From assembly GCA_938036875.1 (NCBI GenBank), contig CALHVX010000029.1:1-64000 (forward strand): DNA of 64,000 nucleotides, given 5' to 3'. How positions within the stretch are numbered: position 1 is the stretch's first letter; every line of letters begins with the position of its first letter. The translations under genes and the position numbers were made by a program. The notes beneath the pieces are model-generated. The model was not told the DNA's origin. It did not search any database and saw only the letters and a list, made by a program, of their open reading frames with translations. The DNA is from an uncultured Pseudomonadales bacterium (GTDB taxonomy: Bacteria > Pseudomonadota > Gammaproteobacteria > Pseudomonadales > Azotimanducaceae). This document shows, in pieces, positions 33,704-41,407 of the stretch.

Positions 33704-36097
33704 ATGAATGCAGCGAGTACAACGCTAACCACTACGGCGTTGTTACTCGCCGCGCTTATTAGCTTTGCCCCCCTTGCCCTAAGTAACAACACGGCCACCG
33801 AACCAACCAGCGCCGCCCCAAACCTTACGACCACCTACCAAGTTGCCGGCTTAGAGCAATCGGCCTCTATTCGAGTGGATACTTGGGGTGTACCCCACAT
33901 ACAAGCGCAAACCCACTACGACGCGTTTTTTGCACAAGGTTTCAACGCCGCACGCGACCGCCTATGGCAAATCGATCTTTGGCGGCGCCGAGGTTTGGGT
34001 CAACTAGCCGCCGTGTTTGGGCCCGATTATGTCGCTCAAGATGAAGCGACCCGCCTATTTTTGTATCGCGGTGACATGTATCGGGAGTGGTTGGCTTACG
34101 GCTCAGATGCCAAACGTATCGCCACGGCGTTTACCGCGGGCATCAATGCCTATATAGATCAGATTAAACAACAGCCAAGCTTGCTGCCCCCGGAATTTAA
34201 ACTGCTCAATTACCAACCCGCACGCTGGTCCGCAGAAGACGTGGTGCGAATTCGCAGCAACGGCTTGTGGCGCAATGTCACCACCGAAGTGCGCCGTGCT
34301 CAAATTGCCTGCCAACTGGGCCTAGAAATTGCCGCCACCTGGAAAGTGCTGGAACCCCAATGGACAGCACAACCACCCCCAGGGTTAGACCCCTGCATCA
34401 TTCCGAAAAACGTCCTAGCCAAATACTCGCTGGCTAAAGCACCGGTTACTTTCAATAAGGGTGGACCAACGCTGGCTTTACAGGACCAACCAGACGTTGC
34501 GCGGGGTTTGGGTAGCAACAACTGGGTGGTTGCGCCATCGCGCACTGCCACCGGCCGACCGATATTGGCGGATGATCCACATCGCGGTCATGCGGTGCCA
34601 TCGTTACGCTACATCGCCCATCTGCAAGCGCCAGGGCTGAATGTGATCGGCGCGGGTGAGCCCGCACTACCCGGCATCTCTATTGGTCACAACGAAAAGA
34701 TTGCCTTTGGCCTAACCATCTTCCCGATCGACCAAGAAGATCTTTATGTTTACCAACGCACCCGCAAAGGTTATCGCTACCAAAAAGGCAGCGAGCCCAT
34801 TCGAGCAGTCACAGAGCAAATTGAGGTGGCAGGCGAAGCAACACGTTCCGTCACCTTAGAGTTCACCCGCCACGGACCCATTGTCTACAAAACCAAACGT
34901 CACTTGTTTGCCGTGCGCGCCGCGTGGCTAACCGAAGGCATGTCGCCCTACTTTGGCAGCGTGGAGTACATGCGCGCGCAAAACTGGCGTAGTTTTATCG
35001 CCGCCCTAAACCGTTGGGGTGCGCCAGCAGAAAACCAAGTCTATGCCGACACCCAAGGCAACATCGGTTACAAGCCAGCAGGGTTATTTCCAAAACGCGA
35101 TAACTGGGACGGCCTGCTGCCGGTGCCCGGTGATGGGCGCTACGAGTGGGACGGCTTCTTTGACATGGACGTACTGCCTAGCGAGTTCAATCCGGAGCGT
35201 GGCTTTACCGGCACCGCTAACAGCATGAACCTACCACCGGACTACCCTATAAACGACAAGCGTATCGGCTTCGAATGGTCTGCCCCTTGGCGTTACCAAA
35301 GCCTGTGGCGAACACTAGCTGCGCAGCCCCAGCACAGCATGCAAGACTCAGCGGACCTACAGCGCAGTTACGAGAGTGTGTTGGCCGAGAAACTGACTCG
35401 CCAGCTACCCCAAAGCGCACCAGCAGGAACCAACGATCCCCAGGTACAAAAAGCGTTGAGCCTGCTGCACGGTTGGGACTTTGTGTTGGACCGAGATTCC
35501 GCAGCCGCAGCGCTATACAATTTGTGGTATCACCGCCACTTGCAGCCCCAGATGGCAAAAGCGCTCGCACCGAGCGCGCCTGAATTGATTGAACCCTTGG
35601 ACTCTTTGAGCCTGCTGAGGCTAGTACCGGAGCACCAGGCGCTTGCGCTCGCCGCGCTAAGCGATGCTTGGAACGAAGCACAGCAGCTGCTTGGCGAAGA
35701 AGCATCCCGGTGGCGCTGGGGTGCGTTGCACCGCACCGGCTTTACGCATCCGTTGCAACACTTAGCCACGGCTGAAAACCAAAAGCACATGCTGTTGCCA
35801 AAGCTAGAACGGGGTGGCAGCGGCAACACAACCAATAACACCACCTTTGACCAAGACTTCAATGTTCGAGCCGGCGCCAGCTTTCGGATGGTATTGGATG
35901 TGGGCAATTGGGACGCCGCACGAATGACTAATGCACCGGGGCAGTCGGGCGACTGGCGCTCACCCCATTACCAAGATTTGCTCAAGCCTTGGGCTGACGA
36001 GGAATCACACCCCTTGCTGTACAGCAATAGCGCTATTGAGAAACACACCAAGCAACGCTTTGAGTTGGTGCCCGCAGAATCAACCAACTCGAAATAA
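33704..36097 (+). CDS. Penicillin acylase family Ntn-hydrolase
   Basis: Periplasmic self-cleaving amidase of the family that includes penicillin G acylase and the acyl-homoserine-lactone acylases PvdQ and QuiP. A signal peptide (about residues 1-28) is followed by an alpha chain, and cleavage is expected before Ser271 in LGSNNWVVAPSRTATG, which becomes the N-terminal nucleophile. LADDPHRGHAVPS and the C-terminal NNTTFDQDFNVRAGASFRMVLD fit the family. It is 59 bases downstream of nrdB and could be co-transcribed, but no functional link is evident. The substrate cannot be predicted from motifs. Confidence 0.9.
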   Translation: MNAASTTLTTTALLLAALISFAPLALSNNTATEPTSAAPNLTTTYQVAGLEQSASIRVDTWGVPHIQAQTHYDAFFAQGFNAARDRLWQIDLWRRRGLGQLAAVFGPDYVAQDEATRLFLYRGDMYREWLAYGSDAKRIATAFTAGINAYIDQIKQQPSLLPPEFKLLNYQPARWSAEDVVRIRSNGLWRNVTTEVRRAQIACQLGLEIAATWKVLEPQWTAQPPPGLDPCIIPKNVLAKYSLAKAPVTFNKGGPTLALQDQPDVARGLGSNNWVVAPSRTATGRPILADDPHRGHAVPSLRYIAHLQAPGLNVIGAGEPALPGISIGHNEKIAFGLTIFPIDQEDLYVYQRTRKGYRYQKGSEPIRAVTEQIEVAGEATRSVTLEFTRHGPIVYKTKRHLFAVRAAWLTEGMSPYFGSVEYMRAQNWRSFIAALNRWGAPAENQVYADTQGNIGYKPAGLFPKRDNWDGLLPVPGDGRYEWDGFFDMDVLPSEFNPERGFTGTANSMNLPPDYPINDKRIGFEWSAPWRYQSLWRTLAAQPQHSMQDSADLQRSYESVLAEKLTRQLPQSAPAGTNDPQVQKALSLLHGWDFVLDRDSAAAALYNLWYHRHLQPQMAKALAPSAPELIEPLDSLSLLRLVPEHQALALAALSDAWNEAQQLLGEEASRWRWGALHRTGFTHPLQHLATAENQKHMLLPKLERGGSGNTTNNTTFDQDFNVRAGASFRMVLDVGNWDAARMTNAPGQSGDWRSPHYQDLLKPWADEESHPLLYSNSAIEKHTKQRFELVPAESTNSK

Positions 36098-36123
36098 GCT
36101 AGACGTGCACCTGGAGCAACCTT

Positions 36124-36696
36124 ATGGACAACAACCGGCAAGACAGCACCCCTTCCACCAAAGGTCCAGGTGATGAACACACCGCGCTGTTGGTCATTGA
36201 TGTACAGGTTGGGCTGATCACCGGTGCTCATGCTGAGCAAGACGTTTTGGCCGCCATTAACCGCTGTATCCAAGGCGTGCGGCAACAGCAAGGCAAAGTG
36301 TTTTTTATTCAGCATTGCCACTCAAGCTATGAGCCGATGATGCGTGGTGCGCAAGGTTGGCAGCTTCATCCGCAACTAGATAAGGCAACACAGGACGTGG
36401 TGCTAGAGAAAACCGCATCTGATGCTTTCTACAACACCGCTCTGCGTGCGCAGCTTCAACGTGCGGGGGTGGAACACCTCATCGTCTGTGGCCTGCAAAC
36501 CGAGTACTGCGTGGATACCACCTGCCGGGCCGCCATCAGCTTGGGCTACCAAACCAGCCTGCTCAGCGATGGACATACCACGGGGGAAGCACAGCTCAGC
36601 GCCGCTCAAATCATCGAGCATCACAACATTGTGTTGAGCCAGTTAGCGCACCCGAACGGCAGCGCCCGGTTAGTGGCGAGCAGCGCTTGGGGCTAG
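36124..36696 (+). CDS. Isochorismatase-like cysteine hydrolase
   Basis: Member of the isochorismatase/nicotinamidase superfamily. The catalytic triad is readable: Asp in ALLVIDVQ near residue 26, Lys in VVLEKTASDAFYNT near 99, and Cys in GLQTEYCVDTTCRAAI near 131. No signal peptide. The N-terminal 17 residues are a polar extension. It follows the penicillin acylase gene by 26 bases. Its TAG stop and the TAG of the convergent alpha/beta hydrolase gene share the palindrome CTAG at 36693-36696. The substrate is unknown. Confidence 0.85.
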   Translation: MDNNRQDSTPSTKGPGDEHTALLVIDVQVGLITGAHAEQDVLAAINRCIQGVRQQQGKVFFIQHCHSSYEPMMRGAQGWQLHPQLDKATQDVVLEKTASDAFYNTALRAQLQRAGVEHLIVCGLQTEYCVDTTCRAAISLGYQTSLLSDGHTTGEAQLSAAQIIEHHNIVLSQLAHPNGSARLVASSAWG

Positions 36697-37580
36697 CTTG
36701 CTTGCAAGTGCTCTTTGAGCACGTCCACAAAAGCCAAGGGTTGATCTAAGAACAGATGATGCTGGGCATCCGCAAGCTCGCTCACCATCACATCCTGCGG
36801 GATAAGATCTGACATATAAGCCACGGATTTTGCGGAGTACAGATCGCTATCCGCACCGTAGATAATGCTGGTTGGCACCTTAAGCTGCTCAAAATCCGCC
36901 GGGGATGCCTCTGCACCCGTTAGCGACGTGTACATATCGTCATCAAACTTCCAAGCCCAACCACCACCATCAACGGGCAACAACGAGTTACGCGCGATGT
37001 ACTGCACCACATATTCGTTTGCACATGTCTGGGGTGGGTAGAGGCGAAAACGGCCGAGTGCTGCCTCTTTGCTGGGGTAGACTTTAGCTCGGCCACCCAA
37101 GGATGGTCGCTCTTGCTCTGGCTCATCTGGATGGCGAATGCCCGTATCCAGCAATATTAAGCGACCGAATCGATCCGGGTTGGCGTTTGCCGCACGTAAG
37201 GCCATACGGCCGCCGAAGCTATGGGCGGCAACCACCACATCGTTATCGAATCCTACCGCATCGCAAACCGCGATAATCTCTTGCGCAAAAACATCTGCGC
37301 TGTACTCGTATCGATAGTCCGAATCGCCCATGCCGGTTAGATCCAGCGCGGTGATTTGATAATCCGGGAGCAGCTGTGGGGCAATGAAATCCCACCAATG
37401 GGAGTGTGCGTGCATGCCGTGCACCAACAGCAACCCCGGCTTGCCGGCATCACCCCAGGTGCGGTACACCACATCACACTCGTCGACTTCAACGCGACCT
37501 TCGACGCTGGGAGTTTCAACCGCTTCAAAGAACCATTCAGGGATGGTATTGGCAGTGTCACCTTTGTCCCAGCGAGCCAC
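36693..37580 (-). CDS. Alpha/beta hydrolase
   Basis: Soluble serine hydrolase of 295 residues. LLLVHGMHAHSHWWD near 50 forms the oxyanion strand, DLTGMGDSDYRYEYS follows, AHSFGGRMALRAAN near 118 carries the nucleophile Ser, and DAQHHLFLDQP near 275 the catalytic His. The start is GTG, two bases after the acyl-CoA dehydrogenase stop, so they are co-transcribed. The context suggests it acts on an ester, lactone or acyl-CoA in a catabolic route; inference only. Confidence 0.87.
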   Translation of the reverse strand: MARWDKGDTANTIPEWFFEAVETPSVEGRVEVDECDVVYRTWGDAGKPGLLLVHGMHAHSHWWDFIAPQLLPDYQITALDLTGMGDSDYRYEYSADVFAQEIIAVCDAVGFDNDVVVAAHSFGGRMALRAANANPDRFGRLILLDTGIRHPDEPEQERPSLGGRAKVYPSKEAALGRFRLYPPQTCANEYVVQYIARNSLLPVDGGGWAWKFDDDMYTSLTGAEASPADFEQLKVPTSIIYGADSDLYSAKSVAYMSDLIPQDVMVSELADAQHHLFLDQPLAFVDVLKEHLQAS

Positions 37581-37582
37581 GA

Positions 37583-38713
37583 CTACAAAGCTCCGAAGCG
37601 CTTTAGGTGGAAGTCGGTGTTGCCAAACATCGTGTCGATGGTGGTTAGGCGCTTGAAGTAGTGACCAACATTTAGCTCTTCGGTCATGCCCATGCCGCCG
37701 TGCAGCTGCACCGCATTTTGGCCAACAAAACGACCGGATTTACCTACTTGAACCTTAAAGGCTGAGACGGCTTTCTGAGCGGCGCTGTTATAACCCTCAT
37801 CAAGACGCATCGCGGCCATCAGCATCAGCGACTTAGACTGCTCATGCTCCATAAACATATCCACCATACGATGCTGGAGCACCTGGAACTTGCCAATAGG
37901 CTGGCCGAACTGCTCTCGGGTTTTGCAGTACTCAACCGTCGCCTTGTACAACACCTCCATGCAACCAACCGCTTCACTACCCACGGCCAAAGTGCCTTGG
38001 TCGATGACTTGCTGTAGCGGTGCAAGACCGGCGTCTAACTCGCCGAGCAATGCGTCGGCTTCTAAGCTGACGTTTTCAAAGCTAATCTCGGATGCGCGCA
38101 ACCCATCAACCGTAGGGTAGTCGCGACGGGTCACACCGCTTGCGTTGGCAGGGACGATAAACAGCGAGACACCTTTGTCGTCCATCTGGTCACCACTGGT
38201 ACGTGCAGACACAACCAACACATCTGCACTAGGACCGTTAATCACAACAGACTTCTGACCGCTTAAGCTGTACCCAGCGCCGCTCTTGCTAGCGGTGGTG
38301 GTCAGGTTTGCTAAGTTAAAGCGACCTTGAGGCTCGGCATAAGCGAGCGCACCTTGCACCGAACCGTCAATAATACCCGGCAGATACTGCTGTTTTTGCG
38401 CTGCAGAACCCGCATTCGCAATAGCGCCGCCCGTCAAGATAACGGTTGCTAAGAAAGGCTCTACCACCAAGCCTTTGCCTAGCTGCTCTTGCATCAGCAT
38501 GGTTTCAACCGCTGTGCCACCGAAGCCACCATCGGCTTCGGAGAATGGCATGGCTAGCCAACCCAACTCAGCAAAGGTTTTCCAGTTGTCGACGCTAAAC
38601 CCAGGCTCCTCGCTAATGAGCTTCTGCCGTGCATCAAACGCGTAGTCGTTTTGCACAAAGCGTTCCATGCTGTCTTGCAGCAGCGTTTGTTCGTCTGTTA
38701 AAGAAAAATCCAT
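37583..38713 (-). CDS. Acyl-CoA dehydrogenase
   Basis: FAD enzyme introducing a double bond next to the thioester. The 376 residues match the small-subunit type seen in paired dehydrogenases (PimD-like): MDFSLTDEQTLLQDSMERFV, GWLAMPFSEADGGFGG near 52, AYAEPQGRF near 122, REQFGQPIGKFQVLQHRMVDM near 262, and QLHGGMGMTEELNVGHYFKRL near 340. A glutamate-bearing segment (GMTEELNVGHYF) fits the base region of this subgroup. Its ribosome site GAAGGTG lies in the first of five 13-base repeats. Downstream is the alpha/beta hydrolase; upstream is a degenerate homologue that may be its partner subunit. Confidence 0.9.
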   Translation of the reverse strand: MDFSLTDEQTLLQDSMERFVQNDYAFDARQKLISEEPGFSVDNWKTFAELGWLAMPFSEADGGFGGTAVETMLMQEQLGKGLVVEPFLATVILTGGAIANAGSAAQKQQYLPGIIDGSVQGALAYAEPQGRFNLANLTTTASKSGAGYSLSGQKSVVINGPSADVLVVSARTSGDQMDDKGVSLFIVPANASGVTRRDYPTVDGLRASEISFENVSLEADALLGELDAGLAPLQQVIDQGTLAVGSEAVGCMEVLYKATVEYCKTREQFGQPIGKFQVLQHRMVDMFMEHEQSKSLMLMAAMRLDEGYNSAAQKAVSAFKVQVGKSGRFVGQNAVQLHGGMGMTEELNVGHYFKRLTTIDTMFGNTDFHLKRFGAL

Positions 38714-38722
38714 GCCATCACC

Positions 38723-38787
38723 TTCTTAATCTAAGTTTTAAAGCCAAATTCTAAAGCTAAGTTCTAGAGCTAAGTTCTAGAGCTAAG
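38723..38787 (-). repeat. Five tandem 13-base repeats upstream of the acyl-CoA dehydrogenase gene
   Basis: The plus-strand unit is TTCTAGAGCTAAG. The two copies farthest from the gene are identical, the third has one change, and the two nearest the gene match the neighbouring unit at 10-11 of 13. The array starts ten bases from the ATG, and the copy nearest the gene contains part of its ribosome-binding region. This fits a slippage-prone array that has decayed on one side. Confidence 0.85.
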
Positions 38788-38835
38788 TAAAATCAAATTC
38801 GTTCAGCGCCCCTTGGTCACAGGTTGCTTCACGGG

Positions 38836-40014
38836 TCACTTAATCAGCGGGTCATACAACGCAGGCGTTACCGGGCCTTCGTTATGCTGTAATCGTTCAT
38901 CAAATACTGGCAGCGCAAAATACCCCAGCGTATCCGCCTCGAGCTGAGCGATACGCCAACCGAGACGTTCCGCGCTTTGGCCAACCGCATGAAGCAACTC
39001 CGCGCCTGGCAGCAGTGGTTCATCCGTTGCCTGCGCCTGAGCCGCTCTGGCCTCCATCACTTGTAGGGCAACCAAGCTAACTTGGCTCTCGTGCAAACCT
39101 TCAAGCTCCGATTCTAAGCTGCTATCGGCAGCCAGCACCCGCTGCAACCGCTCCAATCGCCAGCCCAACTCTACGCTCGGCACCAGCAAACCTGCCTCAG
39201 TCGCGCCCAAGCCCCCTAGCGGGGAGTCTGGATTTTGCCAAGCTAGCTGTATCGGCCGGAGCAAAGCTTCCACCTCAGCCAGCGTGAGCCCGCTTAAAAT
39301 TGGCGGCCACCGCTGTTCAACCGCTAATTCTACTTCAGTAAAGGCCTTAGGTGAGAGGTCGGGGTTCAATTTTTCTGCCGTGTGAGGCGATAAATGCGGC
39401 TCTGACAGCAAAAGCGCACCCGGGTGAACGCCTAATGCCCAGCATCCCAACGCCTCAGCGTCAGCGCTAGCCTCATTTTCGGGCTCTAAACCATCCTCTG
39501 GCGCCAGGCGATACGGCTGCAGCACCCAGTGGGCCTGCTCATTCAACATGGCTCCAGCCTGGGCCTGTAAGACCCAATCCGGATGCCGCAAATCCACGCC
39601 AACCCGCCAACGCTCGCTTTGAGACTCTGCCAGGGGCTGGGTCTGTTGTTCTACCGGGCTGGCTTCGCCAGCGATGCCCGCCAGCCAACGGTGACCTTGG
39701 GTCTGGGCGGCCGCATTCTGCTGAGGTAACCAGCGGAATATCCAGCTGGCCAGCAGATGGGTTGTCGCCCCCGGGGGCAACAGAGCTTGGGCCCGCAATA
39801 ACTCCCGCTGCCAGACATATGTTTGTAACGGGCTCCAATCCAGACCACCAAAAACCCCAGGCCAATGGGGCACGTACCACCGCCGGTCCCGCAACGCTTG
39901 GAACCAAGCCGGAGCTGCCGCTAAGCCGAGCGCAACCAGGCTGCGGTTTTGATCTACAAAGGCCTGGACTTCAGCGGCCAGGGCAGCCGCAGCGGGATCG
40001 TCAGCGCGACGCAT
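38836..40014 (-). CDS. Degenerate acyl-CoA dehydrogenase homologue
   Basis: The 392-residue protein has the ends of an acyl-CoA dehydrogenase large subunit: WYVPHWPGVFGGLDWSPLQTYVWQRELLRA near residue 45 (compare the usual W-x-EYGG-x-GW) and LGYFALPVFDERLQHNEGP at the C terminus. The middle has lost the usual FAD and substrate motifs (AxTEP, RxQFGxPI, G-G-x-G) and is rich in Ala, Leu, Glu and Pro. The ATG at 40014, with GGCGGGGG before it, is preferred over the TTG six codons upstream. It lies upstream of the intact dehydrogenase, so a non-catalytic partner subunit is my best guess. Confidence 0.6.
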   Translation of the reverse strand: MRRADDPAAAALAAEVQAFVDQNRSLVALGLAAAPAWFQALRDRRWYVPHWPGVFGGLDWSPLQTYVWQRELLRAQALLPPGATTHLLASWIFRWLPQQNAAAQTQGHRWLAGIAGEASPVEQQTQPLAESQSERWRVGVDLRHPDWVLQAQAGAMLNEQAHWVLQPYRLAPEDGLEPENEASADAEALGCWALGVHPGALLLSEPHLSPHTAEKLNPDLSPKAFTEVELAVEQRWPPILSGLTLAEVEALLRPIQLAWQNPDSPLGGLGATEAGLLVPSVELGWRLERLQRVLAADSSLESELEGLHESQVSLVALQVMEARAAQAQATDEPLLPGAELLHAVGQSAERLGWRIAQLEADTLGYFALPVFDERLQHNEGPVTPALYDPLIK

Positions 40015-40237
40015 GCAAGCCCCCGCCGCCAAATCTGCCCGAATCCGATGTCAACAACATAACGCTCTATTTTTCCTATACGCGGGCCCTGTGCACTGAG
40101 CTGGCTAACAAGGCAATCGCCAGTGGGTTCAAACCCAATAATACCAATACCAACCCAACATCAGAGCGGCATGGAAAAACATCAGCAATACGGGCACCAT
40201 GCTCGCTACAGAGCAACGCACGCGAGCGAGCAAAGCC

Positions 40238-41095
40238 ATGGCCTACACTACCATCAACTATGAGTTGGACAACGGCGTCCTAACCATCACTTTGGACCGT
40301 CCCGAGAAGCTCAACGCCTTCACTCGAGACATGTTGCACGAGATGTGCGATGCGCTGGATCGTGCCGATGCCGACGACAATGTGCGCGCCATTATTGTCA
40401 CCGGCGCAGGACGCGCCTTTTGCGCCGGGGCCGATCTGTCTGCCGGAGCCGAGACCTTTGATGCCAATGGACGTGAAGATCGTGAGAGCGGATTGCATCC
40501 CGATGGCGGCGGGATCTTGACCCTACGTATATACGAATGCAAAAAGCCAATCATTGCGGCGATCAACGGTCCAGCCGTTGGCGTTGGGGTCACCATGACC
40601 CTACCCATGGATATACGCATCGCTAGTGACAACGCTAAGTTCGGCTTTGTGTTTGCTCGCCGGGGCATTGTGCCCGAAGCTTGCTCTAGCTATTTCTTGC
40701 CTAGGGTTGTCGGTATCAGCAAAGCGTTAGAATGGTGCTATAGCGGCAAGGTGTTTCCAGCGCAAGAAGCACTGGATGGTGGCTTGCTCCGCAGCTTGCA
40801 CGACAAAGCTGAACTTATGCCAACCGCACGCCATATTGCCCAAGAGATTGCGGACAACACCTCCCCCGTCTCGGTCACCCTGATTCGGCAGATGATGTGG
40901 AAGAACCTAGGCGCCGACCATCCTATGGAAGCACATAAGTTGGATTCCCGCGGCATCTATCATCTGGGCAAATCTCCAGACGCTAAAGAAGGGGTCACTT
41001 CCTTTTTAGAGAAACGACCCCCACAGTTTCCTAGCAAAGTCAGTTCCGACCTCCCTGAGTTTTATCCTTGGTGGTCAAAGCGCGATTTTTCCTAG
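40238..41095 (+). CDS. Enoyl-CoA hydratase/isomerase family protein
   Basis: Crotonase-fold enzyme of 285 residues. Signatures: ITLDRPEKLNAFTRDM near residue 16, the oxyanion-hole segment TGAGRAFCAGADLS near 56, INGPAVGVGVTMTLPMD near 108, and RRGIVPEACSSYFLPRVVG near 143 with a Glu at a usual catalytic position. I choose the ATG at 40238, 13 codons into the track ORF. It is divergent from the dehydrogenase pair across 223 bases and plausibly acts in the same pathway. Hydratase versus other crotonase activities cannot be separated here. Confidence 0.87.
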   Translation: MAYTTINYELDNGVLTITLDRPEKLNAFTRDMLHEMCDALDRADADDNVRAIIVTGAGRAFCAGADLSAGAETFDANGREDRESGLHPDGGGILTLRIYECKKPIIAAINGPAVGVGVTMTLPMDIRIASDNAKFGFVFARRGIVPEACSSYFLPRVVGISKALEWCYSGKVFPAQEALDGGLLRSLHDKAELMPTARHIAQEIADNTSPVSVTLIRQMMWKNLGADHPMEAHKLDSRGIYHLGKSPDAKEGVTSFLEKRPPQFPSKVSSDLPEFYPWWSKRDFS

Positions 41096-41127
41096 TCAAC
41101 AGCAACAATAGAAAAGGATCACCTACG

Positions 41128-41367
41128 ATGAGCGAAATACCTATACCGCAAAAAGCGCCATACCCTGTTGAAGTCGAGGCCGGCAAAAAATATTTTTGGT
41201 GCGCGTGCGGACGCAGCAACAAGCAACCATTTTGCGATGGCAGCCACGAAGGCACCGATATTACGCCGGCCATGCACACCGCTGAAGAAAGCAAGACCTT
41301 ATATTTCTGTGGTTGCAAACGCACCCAAGCTGTACCTCTGTGCGACGGCAGCCACAGCAAGCTCTAG
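41128..41367 (+). CDS. Double CDGSH iron-sulfur protein
   Basis: A 79-residue protein with two CDGSH motifs, CACGRSNKQPFCDGSH and CGCKRTQAVPLCDGSH, each expected to hold a [2Fe-2S] cluster with three Cys and one His. No membrane anchor, so a soluble bacterial mitoNEET relative. The ATG at 41128 follows AAAAGGA; the track start 20 codons earlier overlaps the hydratase gene. It lies 32 bases after the enoyl-CoA hydratase gene and is likely co-transcribed with it. Confidence 0.88.
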   Translation: MSEIPIPQKAPYPVEVEAGKKYFWCACGRSNKQPFCDGSHEGTDITPAMHTAEESKTLYFCGCKRTQAVPLCDGSHSKL

Positions 41368-41407
41368 CGCAATCCAACTTCACGTAAGCAGCAACTGGTA
41401 GTTATAC

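Noticed and set aside
40124-40137. TGGGTTCAAACCCA, which looks like a tRNA T-arm, between the degenerate dehydrogenase and the hydratase gene.
   Set aside because: No acceptor, D or anticodon arm can be folded around it; it is only a short hairpin.
36693-41367. Treating the hydrolase, dehydrogenase pair, hydratase and CDGSH genes as a new defence or signalling island.
   Set aside because: Enzyme families and composition fit ordinary acyl-CoA catabolism; no mobile-element borders, nucleases or toxin-like proteins are present.
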